Positions 38,308 to 53,200 of a stretch of 64,000 nt of DNA are shown one piece after another. How positions within the stretch are numbered: the stretch's first letter is position 1; each line of letters opens with the position of its first letter. Position numbers and translations under genes: made by a program. Location: the NCBI RefSeq assembly GCF_051014685.1, contig NW_027478597.1:821501-885500 (forward strand), read 5' to 3'. A model generated the notes under the pieces. The model made no database searches. It was not told where the DNA came from and saw only the letters and a list, made by a program, of their open reading frames with translations. Origin of the DNA: Ptiloglossa arizonensis. Lineage: Eukaryota; Arthropoda; Insecta; Hymenoptera; Colletidae.

Positions 38308-40057
38308 TTCTCAAGCGTTTCTTACCTCCAAACTGCCATATCTCGCGAACGGATTGACCAATCCGCAAAATTTCTGTTGCATCTGAAAGTAGAAACTCGC
38401 CCGATTACAACTGTATGCGTACTTTTCTCCTAGTCCGTTCTTGTTATTCGTTTCGAGCATCAGAACTGCGAAAATTTTGAGTTTCTCAAGCGTTTCTTAC
38501 CTCCAAACTGCCATATCTCGCGAACGGATTGACCAATCCGCAAAATTTCTGTTGCATCTGAAGGTAGAAACTCGCCCGAATACAACGGTATGCGTACTTT
38601 TCCCCTAGGCCGTTCTAGTTATTCGTTTCGAGCATCAGAACTGCGAAAATTTTGAATTTCTCAAGCGTATCTTACCTCCAAACTGCCATATCTCGCGAAT
38701 TAATTGACCAATCCGCAAAATTTCTGTTGCATCTGAAAGTAGAAACTCGCCCGATTACAACGGTATGCGTACTTTTCCCCTAGGCCGTTCTAGTTATTCG
38801 TTTCGAGCATCAAAACTGCGAAAGTTTTGAGTTTCTCAAGCGTTTCTTACCTCCAAACTGCCATATCTCGCGAACGGATTGACCAATCCGCAAAATTTCT
38901 GTTGCATCTGAAAGTAGAAACTCGCCCGATTACAACGCTATGCGTACTTTTCCCCTAGGCCGTTCTAGTTATTCGTGTCGAGCAACAGAACTGCGAAAAT
39001 TTTGAGTTTCTCAAGCGTTGCTTACTTCCAAACTGCCATATCTCGCGAACGGATTGACCAATCCGCAAAATTTCTGTTGCATCTGAAAGTAGAAGCTCGC
39101 CCGATTACAACGGTATACGTACTTTTCCCTTAGGCCGTTCTAGTTATTCGTTTCGAGCATCAGAACTGCGAAAGTTTTGAGTTTCTCAAGCGTTTCTTAC
39201 CTCCAAACTGCCATATCTCGCGAACGGATTGACCAATCCGCAAAATTTCTGTTGCATCTGAAAGTAGAAACTCGCCCGATTACAACTGTATGCGTACTTT
39301 TCTCCTAGTCCGTTCTTGTTATTCGTTTCGAGCATCAGAACTGCGAAAATTTTGAGTTTCTCAAGCGTTTCTTACCTCCAAACTGCCATATCTCGCGAAC
39401 GGATTGACCAATCCGCAAAATTTCTGTTGCATCTGAAGGTAGAAACTCGCCCGAATACAACGGTATGCGTACTTTTCCCCTAGGCCGTTCTAGTTATTCG
39501 TTTCGAGCATCAGAACTGCGAAAATTTTGAATTTCTCAAGCGTATCTTACCTCCAAACTGCCATATCTCGCGAATTAATTGACCAATCCGCAAAATTTCT
39601 GTTGCATCTGAAAGTAGAAACTCGCCCGATTACAACGGTATGCGTACTTTTCCCCTAGGCCGTTCTAGTTATTCGTTTCGAGCATCAGAACTGCGAAAAT
39701 TTTGAGTTTCTCAAGCGTTTCTTACCTCCAAACTGCCATATCTCGCGAACGGATTGACCAATCCGCAAAATTTCTGTTGCATCTGAAAGTAGAAACTCGC
39801 CCGATTACAACTGTATGCGTACTTTTCCCCTAGTCCGTTCTTGTTATTCGTTTCGAGCATCAGAACTGCGAAAATTTTGAGTTTCTCAAGCGTTTCTTAC
39901 CTCCAAACTGCCATATCTCGCGAACGGATTGACCAATCCGCAAAATTTCTGTTGCATCTGAAAGTAGAAACTCGCCCGATTACAACTGTATGCGTACTTT
40001 TCCCCTAGTCCGTTCTTGTTATTCGTTTCGAGCATGAGAACTGCGAAAATTTTGAGT
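38308..40057 (+). repeat. Five-monomer repeat (875 bp), second copy partial
   Basis: The monomers at 38308, 38483 and 38658 recur at 39183, 39358 and 39533, 875 bp apart. They share 'ttttctcctagtcc' and 'gcgaattaattg', which I saw nowhere else. The second copy diverges at the end of its third monomer ('catcagaactgcgaaaatt' in place of 'catcaaaactgcgaaagtt') and is followed by two near-identical 'acaactgtatg' monomers at 39708 and 39883. Confidence 0.88.
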
Positions 40058-42157
40058 TTCTCAAGCGTTTCTTACCTCCAAACTGCCATATCTCGCGAAC
40101 GGAATGACCAATCCGCAAAATTTCTGTTGCATCTGAAAGTAGAAACTCGCCCGATTACAACGGTATGCGTACTTTTCCCCTAGGCCGTTCTAGTTATTCG
40201 TTTCGAGCATCAGAACTGCGAAAATGTTGAGTTTCTCAAGCGTTTCTTACCTCCAAACTGCCATATCTCGCGAACGGATTGACCAATCCGCAAAATTTCT
40301 GTTGCATCTGAAAGTAGAAACTCGCCCGATTACAACGGCATGCGTACTTTTCCCCTAGACCGTTCTAGTTATGCTTGTCGAGCATCAGAACTGCGAAAAT
40401 TTTGAGTTTCTCAAGCGTTTCTTACCTCCAAACTGCCATATCTCGCGAACGGATTGACCAATCCGCAAAATTTCTGTTGCATCTGAAGGTAGAAACTCGC
40501 CCGAATACAACGGTATGCGTACTTTTCCCCTAGGCCGTTCTAGTTATTCGTTTCGAGCATCAGAACTGCGAAAATGTTGAGTTTCTCAAGCGTTTCTTAC
40601 CTCCAAACTGCCATATCTCGCGAACGGATTGACCATTCCGCAAAATTTCTGTTGCATCTGAAAGTAGAAACTCGCCCGATTACAACGGCATGCGTACTTT
40701 TCCCCTAGACCGTTCTAGTTATGCTTGTCGAGCATCAGAACTGCGAAAATTTTGAGTTTCTCAAGCGTTTCTTACCTCCAAACTGCCATATCTCGCGAAC
40801 GGATTCACCAATCCGCAAAATTTCTGTTGCATCTGAAGGTAGAAACTCGCCCGAATACAACGGTATGCGTACTTTTCCCCTAGGCCGTTCTAGTTATTCG
40901 TTTCGAGCATCAGAACTGCGAAAATGTTGAGTTTCTCAAGCATTTCTTACCTCCAAACTGCCATATCTCGCGAACGGATTGACCAATCCGCAAAATTTCT
41001 GTTGCATCTGAAAGTAGAAACTCGCCCGATTACAACGGCATGCGTACTTTTCCCCTAGACCGTTCTAGTTATGCTTGTCGAGCATCAGAACTGCGAAAAT
41101 ATTGAGTTTCTCAAGCGTTTCTTACCTCCAAACTGCCATATCTCGCGAACGGAATGACCAATCCGCAAAATTTCTGTTGCATCTGAAAGTAGAAACTCGC
41201 CCGATTACAACACTATGAGTACTTTTCCCCTAGGCCGTTCTAGTTACTCGTTTCGAGCATCAGAACTGCGAAAATTTTGAGTTTCTCAAGCGTTTCTTAC
41301 TTCCAAACTGCCATATCTCGCGAACGGATTGCCCAATCCGCAAAATTTCTGTTGCATCTGAAGGTTGAAACTCGCCCGATTACAACGGTATGCGTACTTT
41401 TCCCCTAGACCGTTCTAGTTATGCTTGTCGAGCATCTGAACTGCGAAAATTTTGAGTTTCTCAAGCGTTTCTTACCTCCAAACTGCCATATCTCGCGAAC
41501 GGATTGACCAATCCGCAAAATTTCTGTTGCATCTGAAAGTAGAAACTCGCCCGATTACAACTGTATGCGTACTTTTCCCCTAGTCCGTTCTTGTTATTCG
41601 TTTCGAGCATCAGAACTGCGAAAATTTTGAGTTTCTCAAGCGTTTCTTACCTCCAAACTGCCATATCTCGCGAACGGAATGACCAATCCGCAAAATTTCT
41701 GTTGCATCTGAAAGTAGAAACTCGCCCGATTACAACGGTATGCGTACTTTTCCCCTAGGCCGTTCTAGTTATTCGTTTCGAGCATCAGAACTGCGAAAAT
41801 GTTGAGTTTCTCAAGCGTTTCTTACATCCAAACTGCCATATCTCGCGAACGGATTGACCAATCCGCAAAATTTCTGTTGCATCTGAAAGTAGAAACTCGC
41901 CCGATTACAACGGCATGCGTACTTTTCCCCTAGACCGTTCTAGTTATGCTTGTCGAGCATCAGAACTGCGAAAATTTTGAGTTTCTCAAGCGTTGCTTAC
42001 TTCCAAACTGCCATATCTCGCGAACGGATTGACCAATCCGCAAAATTTCTGTTGCATCTGAAAGTAGAAGCTCGCCCGATTACAACGGTATACGTACTTT
42101 TCCCCCAGGCCGTTCTAGTTATTCGTTTCGAGCATCAGAACTGCGAAAATTTTGAAT

Positions 42158-43557
42158 TTCTCAAGCGTATCTTACCTCCAAACTGCCATATCTCGCGAAT
42201 GAATTGACCAATCCGCAAAATTTCTGTTGCATCTGAAAGTAGAAACTCGCCCGATTACAACGGTATGCGTACTTTTCCCCTAGGCCGTTCTAGTTATGCT
42301 TGTCGAGCATCAGAACTGCGAAAATTTTGAGTTTCTCAAGCGTTTCTTACCTCCAAACTGCCATATCTCGCGAATGGATTGACCAATCCGCAAAATTTCT
42401 GTTGCATCTGAAAGTAGAAACTCGCCCGATTACAACTGTATGCGTACTTTTCCCCTAGGCCGTTCTAGTTATTCGTGTCGAGCAACAGAACTGCGAAAAT
42501 TTTGAGTCTCTCAAGCGTTGCTTACTTCCAAACTGCCATATCTCGCGAACGGATTGACCAATCCGCAAAATTTCTGTTGCATCTGAAAGTAGAAGCTCGC
42601 CCGATTACAACGGTATACGTACTTTTCCCCTAGGCCGTTCTAGTTATTGGTTTCGAGCATCAGAACTGCGAAAATTTTGAGTTTCTCAAGCATTTCTTAC
42701 CTCCAAACTGCCATATCTCGCGAACGGATTGACCAATCCGCAAAATTTCTGTTGCATCTGAAAGTAGAAACTCGCCCGATTACAACGGCATGCGTACTTT
42801 TCCCCTAGACCGTTCTAGTTATGCTTGTCGAGCATCAGAACTGCGAAAATATTGAGTTTCTCAAGCGTTTCTTACCTCCAAACTGCCATATCTCGCGAAC
42901 GGATTGACCAATCCGCAAAATTTCTGTTGCATCTGAAAGTAGAAACTCGCCCGATTACAACTGTATGCGTACTTTTCCCCTAGTCCGTTCTTGTTATTCG
43001 TTTCGAGCATCAGAACTGCGAAAATTTTGAGTTTCTCAAGCGTATCTTACCTCCAAACTGCCATATCTCGCGAATGAATTGACCAATCCGCAAAATTTCT
43101 GTTGCATCTGAAAGTAGAAACTCGCCCGATTACAACGGTATGCGTACTTTTCCCCTAGGCCGTTCTAGTTATGCTTGTCGAGCATCAGAACTGCGAAAAT
43201 TTTGAGTTTCTCAAGCGTTTCTTACCTCCAAACTGCCATATCTCGCGAATGGATTGACCAATCCGCAAAATTTCTGTTGCATCTGAAAGTAGAAACTCGC
43301 CCGATTACAACTGTATGCGTACTTTTCCCCTAGGCCGTTCTAGTTATTCGTGTCGAGCAACAGAACTGCGAAAATTTTGAGTCTCTCAAGCGTTGCTTAC
43401 TTCCAAACTGCCATATCTCGCGAACGGATTGACCAATCCGCAAAATTTCTGTTGCATCTGAAAGTAGAAGCTCGCCCGATTACAACGGTATACGTACTTT
43501 TCCCCTAGGCCGTTCTAGTTATTGGTTTCGAGCATCAGAACTGCGAAAATTTTGAGT
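42158..43557 (+). repeat. Repeat at 875-bp offset with private marks
   Basis: Three monomers at 42158-42682 recur at 43033-43557. Shared marks are 'gcgaatggattg', 'gagtctctc' (42506 and 43381) and 'ttattggtttcg'. Two unrelated monomers lie between the copies, so the period is five units but only three are conserved. Confidence 0.88.
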
Positions 43558-44956
43558 TTCTCAAGCGTTTCTTACCTCCAAACTGCCATATCTCGCGAAC
43601 GGATTGACCAATCCGCAAAATTTCTGTTGCATCTGAAGGTTGAAATTCGCCCGATTACAACGGTATGCGTACTTTTCCCCTAGACCGTTCTAGTTATGCT
43701 TGTCGAGCATCTGAACTGCGAAAATTTTGAGTTTCTCAAGCGTTTCTTACCTCCAAACTGCCATATCTCGCGAACGGATTGACCAATCCGCAAAATTTCT
43801 GTTGCATCTGAAAGTAGAAACTCGCCCGATTACAACTGTATGCGTACTTTTCCCCTAGTCCGTTCTTGTTATTCGTTTCGAGCATCAGAACTGCGAAAAT
43901 TTTGAGTTTCTCAAGCGTTTCTTACCTCCAAACTGCCATATCTCGCGAACGGAATGACCAATCCGCAAAATTTCTGTTGCATCTGAAAGTAGAAACTCGC
44001 CCGATTACAACGGTATGCGTACTTTTCCCCTAGGCCGTTCTAGTTATTCGTTTCGAGCATCAGAACTGCGAAAATGTTGAGTTTCTCAAGCGTTTCTTAC
44101 CTCCAAACTGCCATATCTCGCGAACGGATTGACCAATCCGCAAAATTTCTGTTGCATCTGAAAGTAGAAACTCGCCCGATTACAACGCCATGCGTACTTT
44201 TCCCCTAGACCGTTCTAGTTATGCTTGTCGAGCATCAGAACTGCGAAAATTTTGAGTTTCTCAAGCGTTTCTTACCTCCAAACTGCCATATCTCGCGAAC
44301 GGATTGACCAATCCGCAAAATTTCTGTTGCATCTGAAGGTAGAAACTCGCCCGAATACAACGGTATGCGTACTTTTCCCCTAGGCCGTTCTAGTTATTCG
44401 TTTCGAGCATCAGAACTGCGAAAATGTTGAGTTTCTCAAGCGTTTCTTACCTCCAAACTGCCATATCTCGCGAACGGATTGACCAATCCGCAAAATTTCT
44501 GTTGCATCTGAAAGTAGAAACTCGCCCGATTACAACGGCATGCGTACTTTTCCCCTAGACCGTTCTAGTTATGCTTGTCGAGCATCAGAACTGCGAAAAT
44601 TTTGAGTTTCTCAAGCGTTTCTTACCTCCAAACTGCCATATCTCGCGAACGGATTGACCAATCCGCAAAATTTCTGTTGCATCTGAAGGTAGAAACTCGC
44701 CCGAATACAACGGTATGCGTACTTTTCCCCTAGGCCGTTCTAGTTATTCGTTTCGAGCATCAGAACTGCGAAAATTTTGAATTTCTCAAGCGTATCTTAC
44801 CTCCAAACTGCCATATCTCGCGAATGAATTGACCAATCCGCAAAATTTCTGTTGCATCTGAAGGTAGAAACTCGCCCGATTACAACGGTATGCGTACTTT
44901 TCCCCTAGGCCGTTCTGGTTATTCGTTTCGAGCATCAGAACTGCGAAATATTGAGT

Positions 44957-47581
44957 TTCTCAAGCGTTTCTTACCTCCAAACTGCCATATCTCGCGAACG
45001 GAATGACCAATCCGCAAAATTTCTGTTGCATCTGAAAGTAGAAACTCGCCCGATTACAACACTATGAGTACTTTTCCCCTAGGCCGTTCTAGTTACTCGT
45101 TTCGAGCATCAGAACTGCGAAAATTTTGAGTTTCTCAAGCGTTTCTTACTTCCAAACTGCCATATCTCGCGAACGGATTGCCCAATCCGCAAAATTTCTG
45201 TTGCATCTGAAGGTTGAAACTCGCCCGATTACAACGGTATGCGTACTTTTCCCCTAGACCGTTCTAGTTATGCTTGTCGAGCATCTGAACTGCGAAAATT
45301 TTGAGTTTCTCAAGCGTTTCTTACCTCCAAACTGCCATATCTCGCGAACGGAATGACATATCCGCAAAATTTCTGTTGCATCTGAAAGTAGAAACTCGCC
45401 CGATTACAACGGTATGCGTACTTTTCCCCTAGGCCGTTCTAGTTATTCGTTTCGAGCATCAGAACTGCGAAAATGTTGAGTTTCTCAAGCGTTTCTTACC
45501 TCCAAACTGCCATATCTCGCGAACGGAATGACCAATCCGCAAAATTTCTGTTGCATCTGAAAGTAGAAACTCGCCCGATTACAACGGTATGCGTACTTTT
45601 CCCCTAGGCCGTTCTAGTTATTCGTTTCGAGCATCAGAACTGCGAAAATTTTGAATTTCTCAAGCGTATCTTACCTCCAAACTGCCATATCTCGCGAATG
45701 AATTGACCAATCCGCAAAATTTCTGTTGCATCTGAAAGTAGAAACTCGCCCGATTACAACGGCATGCGTACTTTTCCCCTAGACCGTTCTAGTTATGCTT
45801 GTCGAGCATCAGAACTGCGAAAATTTTGAGTTTCTCAAGCGTTTCTTACCTCCAAACTGCCATATCTCGCGAACGGATTGACCAATCCGCAAAATTTCTG
45901 TTGCATCTGAAGGTAGAAACTCGCCCGAATACAACGGTATGCGTACTTTTCCCCTAGGCCGTTCTAGTTATTCGTTTCGAGCATCAGAACTGCGAAAATG
46001 TTGAGTTTCTCAAGCGTTTCTTACCTCCAAACTGCCATATCTCGCGAACGGATTGACCAATCCGCAAAATTTCTGTTGCATCTGAAAGTAGAAACTCGCC
46101 CGATTACAACGGCATGCGTACTTTTCCCCTAGACCGTTCTAGTTATGCTTGTCGAGCATCAGAACTGCGAAAATTTTGAGTTTCTCAAGCGTTTCTTACC
46201 TCCAAACTGCCATATCTCGCGAACGGATTGACCAATCCGCAAAATTTCTGTTGCATCTGAAGGTAGAAACTCGCCCGAATACAACGGTATGCGTACTTTT
46301 CCCCTAGGCCGTTCTAGTTATTCGTTTCGAGCATCAGAACTGCGAAAATTTTGAATTTCTCAAGCGTATCTTACCTCCAAACTGCCATATCTCGCGAATG
46401 AATTGACAAATCCGCAAAATTTCTGTTGCATCTGAAGGTAGAAACTCGCCCGATTACAACGGTATGCGTACTTTTCCCCTAGGCCGTTCTGGTTATTCGT
46501 TTCGAGCATCAGAACTGCGAAAATATTGAGTTTCTCAAGCGTTTCTTACCTCCAAACTGCCATATCTCGCGAACGGAATGACCAATCCGCAAAATTTCTG
46601 TTGCATCTGAAAGTAGAAACTCGCCCGATTACAACACTATGAGTACTTTTCCCCTAGGCCGTTCTAGTTACTCGTTTCGAGCATCAGAACTGCGAAAATT
46701 TTGAGTTTCTCAAGCGTTTCTTACTTCCAAACTGCCATATCTCGCGAACGGATTGCCCAATCCGCAAAATTTCTGTTGCATCTGAAGGTTGAAACTCGCC
46801 CGATTACAACGGTATGCGTACTTTTCCCCTAGACCGTTCTAGTTATGCTTGTCGAGCATCTGAACTGCGAAAATTTTGAGTTTCTCAAGCGTTTCTTACC
46901 TCCAAACTGCCATATCTCGCGAACGAAATGACATATCCGCAAAATTTCTGTTGCATCTGAAAGTAGAAACTCGCCCGATTACAACGGTATGCGTACTTTT
47001 CCCCTAGGCCGTTCTAGTTATTCGTTTCGAGCATCAGAACTGCGAAAATGTTGAGTTTCTCAAGCGTTTCTTACCTCCAAACTGCCATATCTCGCGAACG
47101 GATTGACCAATCCGCAAAATTTCTGTTGCATCTGAAAGTAGAAACTCGCCCGATTACAACGGCATGCGTACTTTTCCCCTAGACCGTTCTAGTTATGCTT
47201 GTCGAGCATCAGAACTGCGAAAATTTTGAGTTTCTCAAGCGTTTCTTACCTCCAAACTGCCATATCTCGCGAACGGATTGACGAATCCGCAAAATTTCTG
47301 TTGCATCTGAAGGTAGAAACTCGCCCGAATACAACGGTATGCGTACTTTTCCCCTAGGCCGTTCTAGTTATTCGTTTCGAGCATCAGAACTGCGAAAATT
47401 TTGAATTTCTCAAGCGTATCTTACCTCCAAACTGCCATATCTCGCGAATGAATTGACCAATCCGCAAAATTTCTGTTGCATCTGAAGGTAGAAACTCGCC
47501 CGATTACAACGGTATGCGTACTTTTCCCCTAGGCCGTTCTGCTTATTCGTTTCGAGCATCAGAACTGCGAAAATATTGAGT
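44957..47581 (+). repeat. Nine-monomer HOR (1575 bp) followed by a six-monomer variant (1050 bp)
   Basis: The 'cactatgagt' monomers start at 44957, 46532 and 47582. The first interval holds nine monomers, the second six. The rare mark 'gacatatcc' occurs at about 45355 and 46930, exactly 1575 bp apart. The shorter interval lacks three monomers of the longer one, so the two are alternative lengths of one HOR. Confidence 0.85.
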
Positions 47582-49506
47582 TTCTCAAGCGTTTCTTACC
47601 TCCAAACTGCCATATCTCGCGAACGGAATGACCAATCCGCAAAATTTCTGTTGCATCTGAAAGTAGAAACTCGCCCGATTACAACACTATGAGTACTTTT
47701 CCCCTAGGCCGTTCTAGTTACTCGTTTCGAGCATCAGAACTGCGAAAATTTTGAGTTTCTCAAGCGTTTCTTACTTCCAAACTGCCATATCTCGCGAACG
47801 GATTGCCCAATCCGCAAAATTTCTGTTGCATCTGAAGGTTGAAACTCGCCCGATTACAACGGTATGCGTACTTTTCCCCTAGACCGTTCTAGTTATGCTT
47901 GTCGAGCATCTGAACTGCGAAAATTTTGAGTTTCTCAAGCGTTTCTTACCTCCAAACTGCCATATCTCGCGAACGGATTGATCAATCCGCAAAATTTCTG
48001 TTGCATCTGAAAGTAGAAACTCGCCCGATTACAACTGTATGCGTACTTTTCCCCTAGTCCATTCTTGTTATTCGTTTCGAGCATCAGAACTGCGAAAATT
48101 TTGAGTTTCTCAAGCGTTTCTTACCTCCAAACTGCCATATCTCGCGAACGGATTGACCAATCCGCAAAATTTCTGTTGCATCTGAAGGTAGAAACTCGCC
48201 CGAATACAACGGTATGCGTACTTTTCCCCTAGGCCGTTCTAGTTATTCGTTTCGAGCATCAGAACTGCGAAAATTTTGAATTTCTCAAGCGTATCTTACC
48301 TCCGAACTGCCATATCTCGCGAATGAATTGACCAATCCGCAAAATTTCTGTTGCATCTGAAAGTAGAAACTCGCCCGATTACAACGGTATGCGTACTTTT
48401 CCCCTAGGCCGTTCTAGTTATTCGTTTCGAGCATCAAAACTGCGAAAGTTTTGAGTTTCTCAAGCGTTTCTTACCTCCAAACTGCCATATCTCGCGAACG
48501 GATTGACCAATCCGCAAAATTTCTGTTGCATCTGAAAGTAGAAACTCGCCCGATTACAACGCTATGCGTACTTTTCCCCTAGGCCGTTCTAGTTATTCGT
48601 GTCGAGCAACAGAACTGCGAAAATTTTGAGTTTCTCAAGCGTTGCTTACTTCCAAACTGCCATATCTCGCGAACGGATTGACCAATCCGCAAAATTTCTG
48701 TTGCATCTGAAAGTAGAAGCTCGCCCGATTACAACGGTATGCGTACTTTTCCCCTAGGCCGTTCTGGTTATTCGTTTCGAGCATCAGAACTGCGAAAATA
48801 TTGAGTTTCTCAAGCGTTTCTTACCTCCAAACTGCCATATCTCGCGAACGGATTGACCAATCCGCAAAATTTCTGTTGCATCTGAAAGTAGAAACTCGCC
48901 CGATTACAACACTATGAGTACTTTTCCCCTAGGCCGTTCTAGTTACTCGATTCGAGCATCAGAACTGCGAAAATTTTGAGTTTCTCAAGCGTTTCTTACT
49001 TCCAAACTGCCATATCTCGCGAACGGATTGACCAATCCGCAAAATTTCTGTTGCATCTGAAGGTTGAAATTCGCCCGATTACAACGGTATGCGTACTTTT
49101 CCCCTAGACCTTTCTAGTTATGCTTGTCGAGCATCTGAACTGCGAAAATTTTGAGTTTCTCAAGAGTTTCTTACCTCCAAACTGCCATATCTCGCGAACG
49201 GATTGACCAATCCCCAAAATTTCTGTTGCATCTGAAAGTACAAACTCGCCCGATTACAACTGTATGCGTACTTTTCCCCTAGTCCGTTCTTGTTATTCGT
49301 TTCGAGCATCAGAACTGCGAAAATTTTGAGTTTCTGAAGCGTTTCTTACCTCCAAACTGCCATATCTCGCGAACGGAATGACCAATCCGCAAAATTTCTG
49401 TTGCATCTGAAAGTAGAAACTCGCCCGATTACAACGGTATGCGTACTTTTCCCCTAGGCCGTTCTAGTTATTCGTTTCGAGCATCAGAACTGCGAAAATG
49501 TTGAGT

Positions 49507-50206
49507 TCCTCAAGCGTTTCTTACCTCCAAACTGCCATATCTCGCGAACGGATTGACCAATCCGCAAAATTTCTGTTGCATCTGAAAGTAGAAACTCGCC
49601 CGATTACAACACTATGAGTACTTTTCCCCTAGGCCGTCCTAGTTACTCGATTCGAGCATCAGAACTGCGAAAATTTTGAGTTTCTCAAGCGTTTCTTACT
49701 TCCAAACTGCCATATCTCGCGAACGGATTGACCAATCCGCAAAATTTCTGTTGCATCTGAAGGTTGAAATTCGCCCGATTACAACGGTATGCGTACTTTT
49801 CCCCTAGGCCGTTCTAGTTATGCTTGTCGAGCATCTGAACTGCGAAAATTTTGAGTTTCTCAAGCGTTTCTTACCTCCAAACTGCCATATCTCGCGAACG
49901 GATTGACCAATCCGCAAAGTTTCTGTTGCATCTGAAAGTAGAAACGCGCCCGATTACAACACTATGAGTACTTTTCCCCTAGGCCGTTCTAGTTACTCGA
50001 TTCGAGCATCAGAACTGCGAAAATTTTGAGTTTCTCAAGCGTTTCTTACTTCCAAACTGCCATATCTCGCGAACGGATTGACCAATCCGCAAAATTTCTG
50101 TTGCATCTGAAGGTTGAAATTCGCCCGATTACAACGGTATGCGTACTTTTCCCCTAGACCGTTCTAGTTATGCTTGTCGAGCATCTGAACTGCGAAAATT
50201 TTGAGT
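49507..50206 (+). repeat. Dimeric HOR (2 x 350 bp)
   Basis: A pair of types alternates: one with 'cactatgagt' and 'ttactcgattcg' (49507 and 49857), one with 'gaaggttgaaattcg', 'tatgcttg' and 'catctgaac' (49682 and 50032). Copies differ at a few positions, such as 'ggccgtcctag' in the first and 'gcaaagtttc/gaaacgcgccc' in the second. This is the shortest HOR in the window. Confidence 0.88.
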
Positions 50207-53200
50207 TTCTCAAGCGTTTCTTACCTCCAAACTGCCATATCTCGCGAACGGATTGACCAATCCGCAAAATTTCTGTTGCATCTGAAAGTAGAAACTCGCC
50301 CGATTACAACTGTATGCGTACTTTTCCCCTACTCCGTTCTTGTTATTCGTTTCGAGCATCAGAACTGCGAAAATTTTGAGTTTCTCAAGCGTTTCTTACC
50401 TCCAAACTGCCATATCTCGCGAACGGAATGACCAATCCGCAAAATTTCTGTTGCATCTGAAAGTAGAAACTCGCCCGATTACAACGGTATGCGTACTTTT
50501 CCCCTAGGCCGTTCTAGTTACTCGTTTCGAGCATCAGAACTGCGAAAATTTTGAGTTTCTCAAGCGTTTCTTACTTCCAAACTGCCATATCTCGCGAACG
50601 GATTGCCCAATCCGCAAAATTTCTGTTGCATCTGAAGGTTGAAACTCGCCCGATTACAACGGTATGCGTACTTTTCCCCTAGACCGTTCTAGTTATGCTT
50701 GTCGAGCATCTGAACTGCGAAAATTTTGAGTTTCTCAAGCGTTTCTTACCTCCAAACTGCCATATCTCGCGAACGGATTGACCAATCCGCAAAATTTCTG
50801 TTGCATCTGAAAGTAGAAACTCGCCCGATTACAACTGTATGCGTACTTTTCCCCTAGTCCGTTCTTGTTATTCGTTTCGAGCATCAGAACTGCGAAAATT
50901 TTGAGTTTCTCAAGCGTTTCTTACCTCCAAACTGCCATATCTCGCGAACGGAATGACCAATCCGCAAAATTTCTGTTGCATCTGAAAGTAGAAACTCGCC
51001 CGATTACAACGGTATGCGTACTTTTCCCCTAGGCCGTTCTAGTTATTCGTTTCGAGCATCAGAACTGCGAAAATGTTGAGTTTCTCAAGCGTTTCTTACC
51101 TCCAAACTGCCATATCTCGCGAACGGATTGACCAATCCGCAAAATTTCTGTTGCATCTGAAAGTAGAAACTCGCCCGATTACAACGGCATGCGTACTTTT
51201 CCCCTAGACCGTTCTAGTTATGCTTGTCGAGCATCAGAACTGCGAAAATATTGAGTTTCTCAAGCGTTTCTTACATCCAAACTGCCATATCTCGCGAACG
51301 GAATGACCAATCCGCAAAATTTCTGTTGCATCTGAAAGTAGAAACTCGCCCGATTACAACACTATGAGTACTTTTCCCCTAGGCCGTTCTAGTTACTCGT
51401 TTCGAGCATCAGAACTGCGAAAATTTTGAGTTTCTCAAGCGTTTCTTACTTCCAAACTGCCATATCTCGCGAACGGATTGCCCAATCCGCAAAATTTCTG
51501 TTGCATCTGAAGGTTGAAACTCGCCCGATTACAACGGTATGCGTACTTTTCCCCTAGACCGTTCTAGTTATGCTTGTCGAGCATCTGAACTGCGAAAATT
51601 TTGAGTTTCTCAAGCGTTTCTTACCTCCAAACTGCCATATCTCGCGAACGGATTGACCAATCCGCAAAATTTCTGTTGCATCTGAAAGTAGAAACTCGCC
51701 CGATTACAACTGTATGCGTACTTTTCCCCTAGTCCGTTCTTGTTATTCGTTTCGAGCATCAGAACTGCGAAAATTTTGAGTTTCTCAAGCGTTTCTTACC
51801 TCCAAACTGCCATATCTCGCGAACGGAATGACCAATCCGCAAAATTTCTGTTGCATCTGAAAGTAGAAACTCGCCCGATTACAACGGCATGCGTACTTTT
51901 CCCCTAGACCGTTCTAGTTATGCTTGTCGAGCATCAGAACTGCGAAAATTTTGAGTTTCTCAAGCGTTGCTTACTTCCAAACTGCCATATCTCGCGAACG
52001 GATTGACCAATCCGCAAAATTTCTGTTGCATCTGAAAGTAGAAGCTCGCCCGATTACAACGGTATACGTACTTTTCCCCCAGGCCGTTCTAGTTATTCGT
52101 TTCGAGCATCAGAACTGCGAAAATTTTGAATTTCTCAAGCGTATCTTACCTCCAAACTGCCATATCTCGCGAATGAATTGACCAATCCGCAAAATTTCTG
52201 TTGCATCTGAAAGTAGAAACTCGCCCGATTACAACGGTATGCGTACTTTTCCCCTAGGCCGTTCTAGTTATGCTTGTCGAGCATCAGAACTGCGAAAATT
52301 TTGAGTTTCTCAAGCGTTTCTTACCTCCAAACTGCCATATCTCGCGAACGGATTGACCAATCCGCAAAATTTCTGTTGCATCTGAAAGTAGAAACTCGCC
52401 CGATTACAACTGTATGCGTACTTTTCCCCTAGGCCGTTCTAGTTATTCGTGTCGAGCAACAGAACTGCGAAAATTTTGAGTTTCTCAAGCGTTGCTTACT
52501 TCCAAACTGCCATATCTCGCGAACGGATTGACCAATCCGCAAAATTTCTGTTGCATCTGAAAGTAGAAGCTCGCCCGATTACAACGGTATACGTACTTTT
52601 CCCCTAGGCCGTTCTAGTTATTGGTTTCGAGCATCAGAACTGCGAAAATTTTGAGTTTCTCAAGCGTTTCTTACCTCCAAACTGCCATATCTCGCGAACG
52701 GATTGACCAATCCGCAAAGTTTCTGTTGCATCTGAAAGTAGAAACGCGCCCGATTACAACACTATGAGTACTTTTCCCCTAGGCCGTTCTAGTTACTCGA
52801 TTCGAGCATCAGAACTGCGAAAATTTTGAGTTTCTCAAGCGTTTCTTACTTCCAAACTGCCATATCTCGCGAACGGATTGACCAATCCGCAAAATTTCTG
52901 TTGCATCTGAAGGTTGAAATTCGCCCGATTACAACGGTATGCGTACTTTTCCCCTAGACCGTTCTAGTTATGCTTGTCGAGCATCTGAACTGCGAAAATT
53001 TTGAGTTTCTCAAGCGTTTCTTACCTCCAAACTGCCATATCTCGCGAACGGATTGACCAATCCGCAAAATTTCTGTTGCATCTGAAAGTAGAAACTCGCC
53101 CGATTACAACTGTATGCGTACTTTTCCCCTAGTCCGTTCTTGTTATTCGTTTCGAGCATCAGAACTGCGAAAATTTTGAGTTTCTCAAGCGTTTCTTACC

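Noticed and set aside
41950..42207. Open reading frame of 85 codons, with identical copies at 51924-52181 and 56824-57081, and similar ones at 20432-20689, 27807-28037, 40721-40930, 50201-50431, 58601-58831 and 60876-61106
   Set aside because: These are satellite sequence read through monomers whose variants happen to remove a stop. Since 175 = 58 x 3 + 1, the frame shifts with each unit and no frame can be kept. Identical copies reflect copied repeat blocks, not selection on a protein. No ribosome binding context, domain or codon signature is present.
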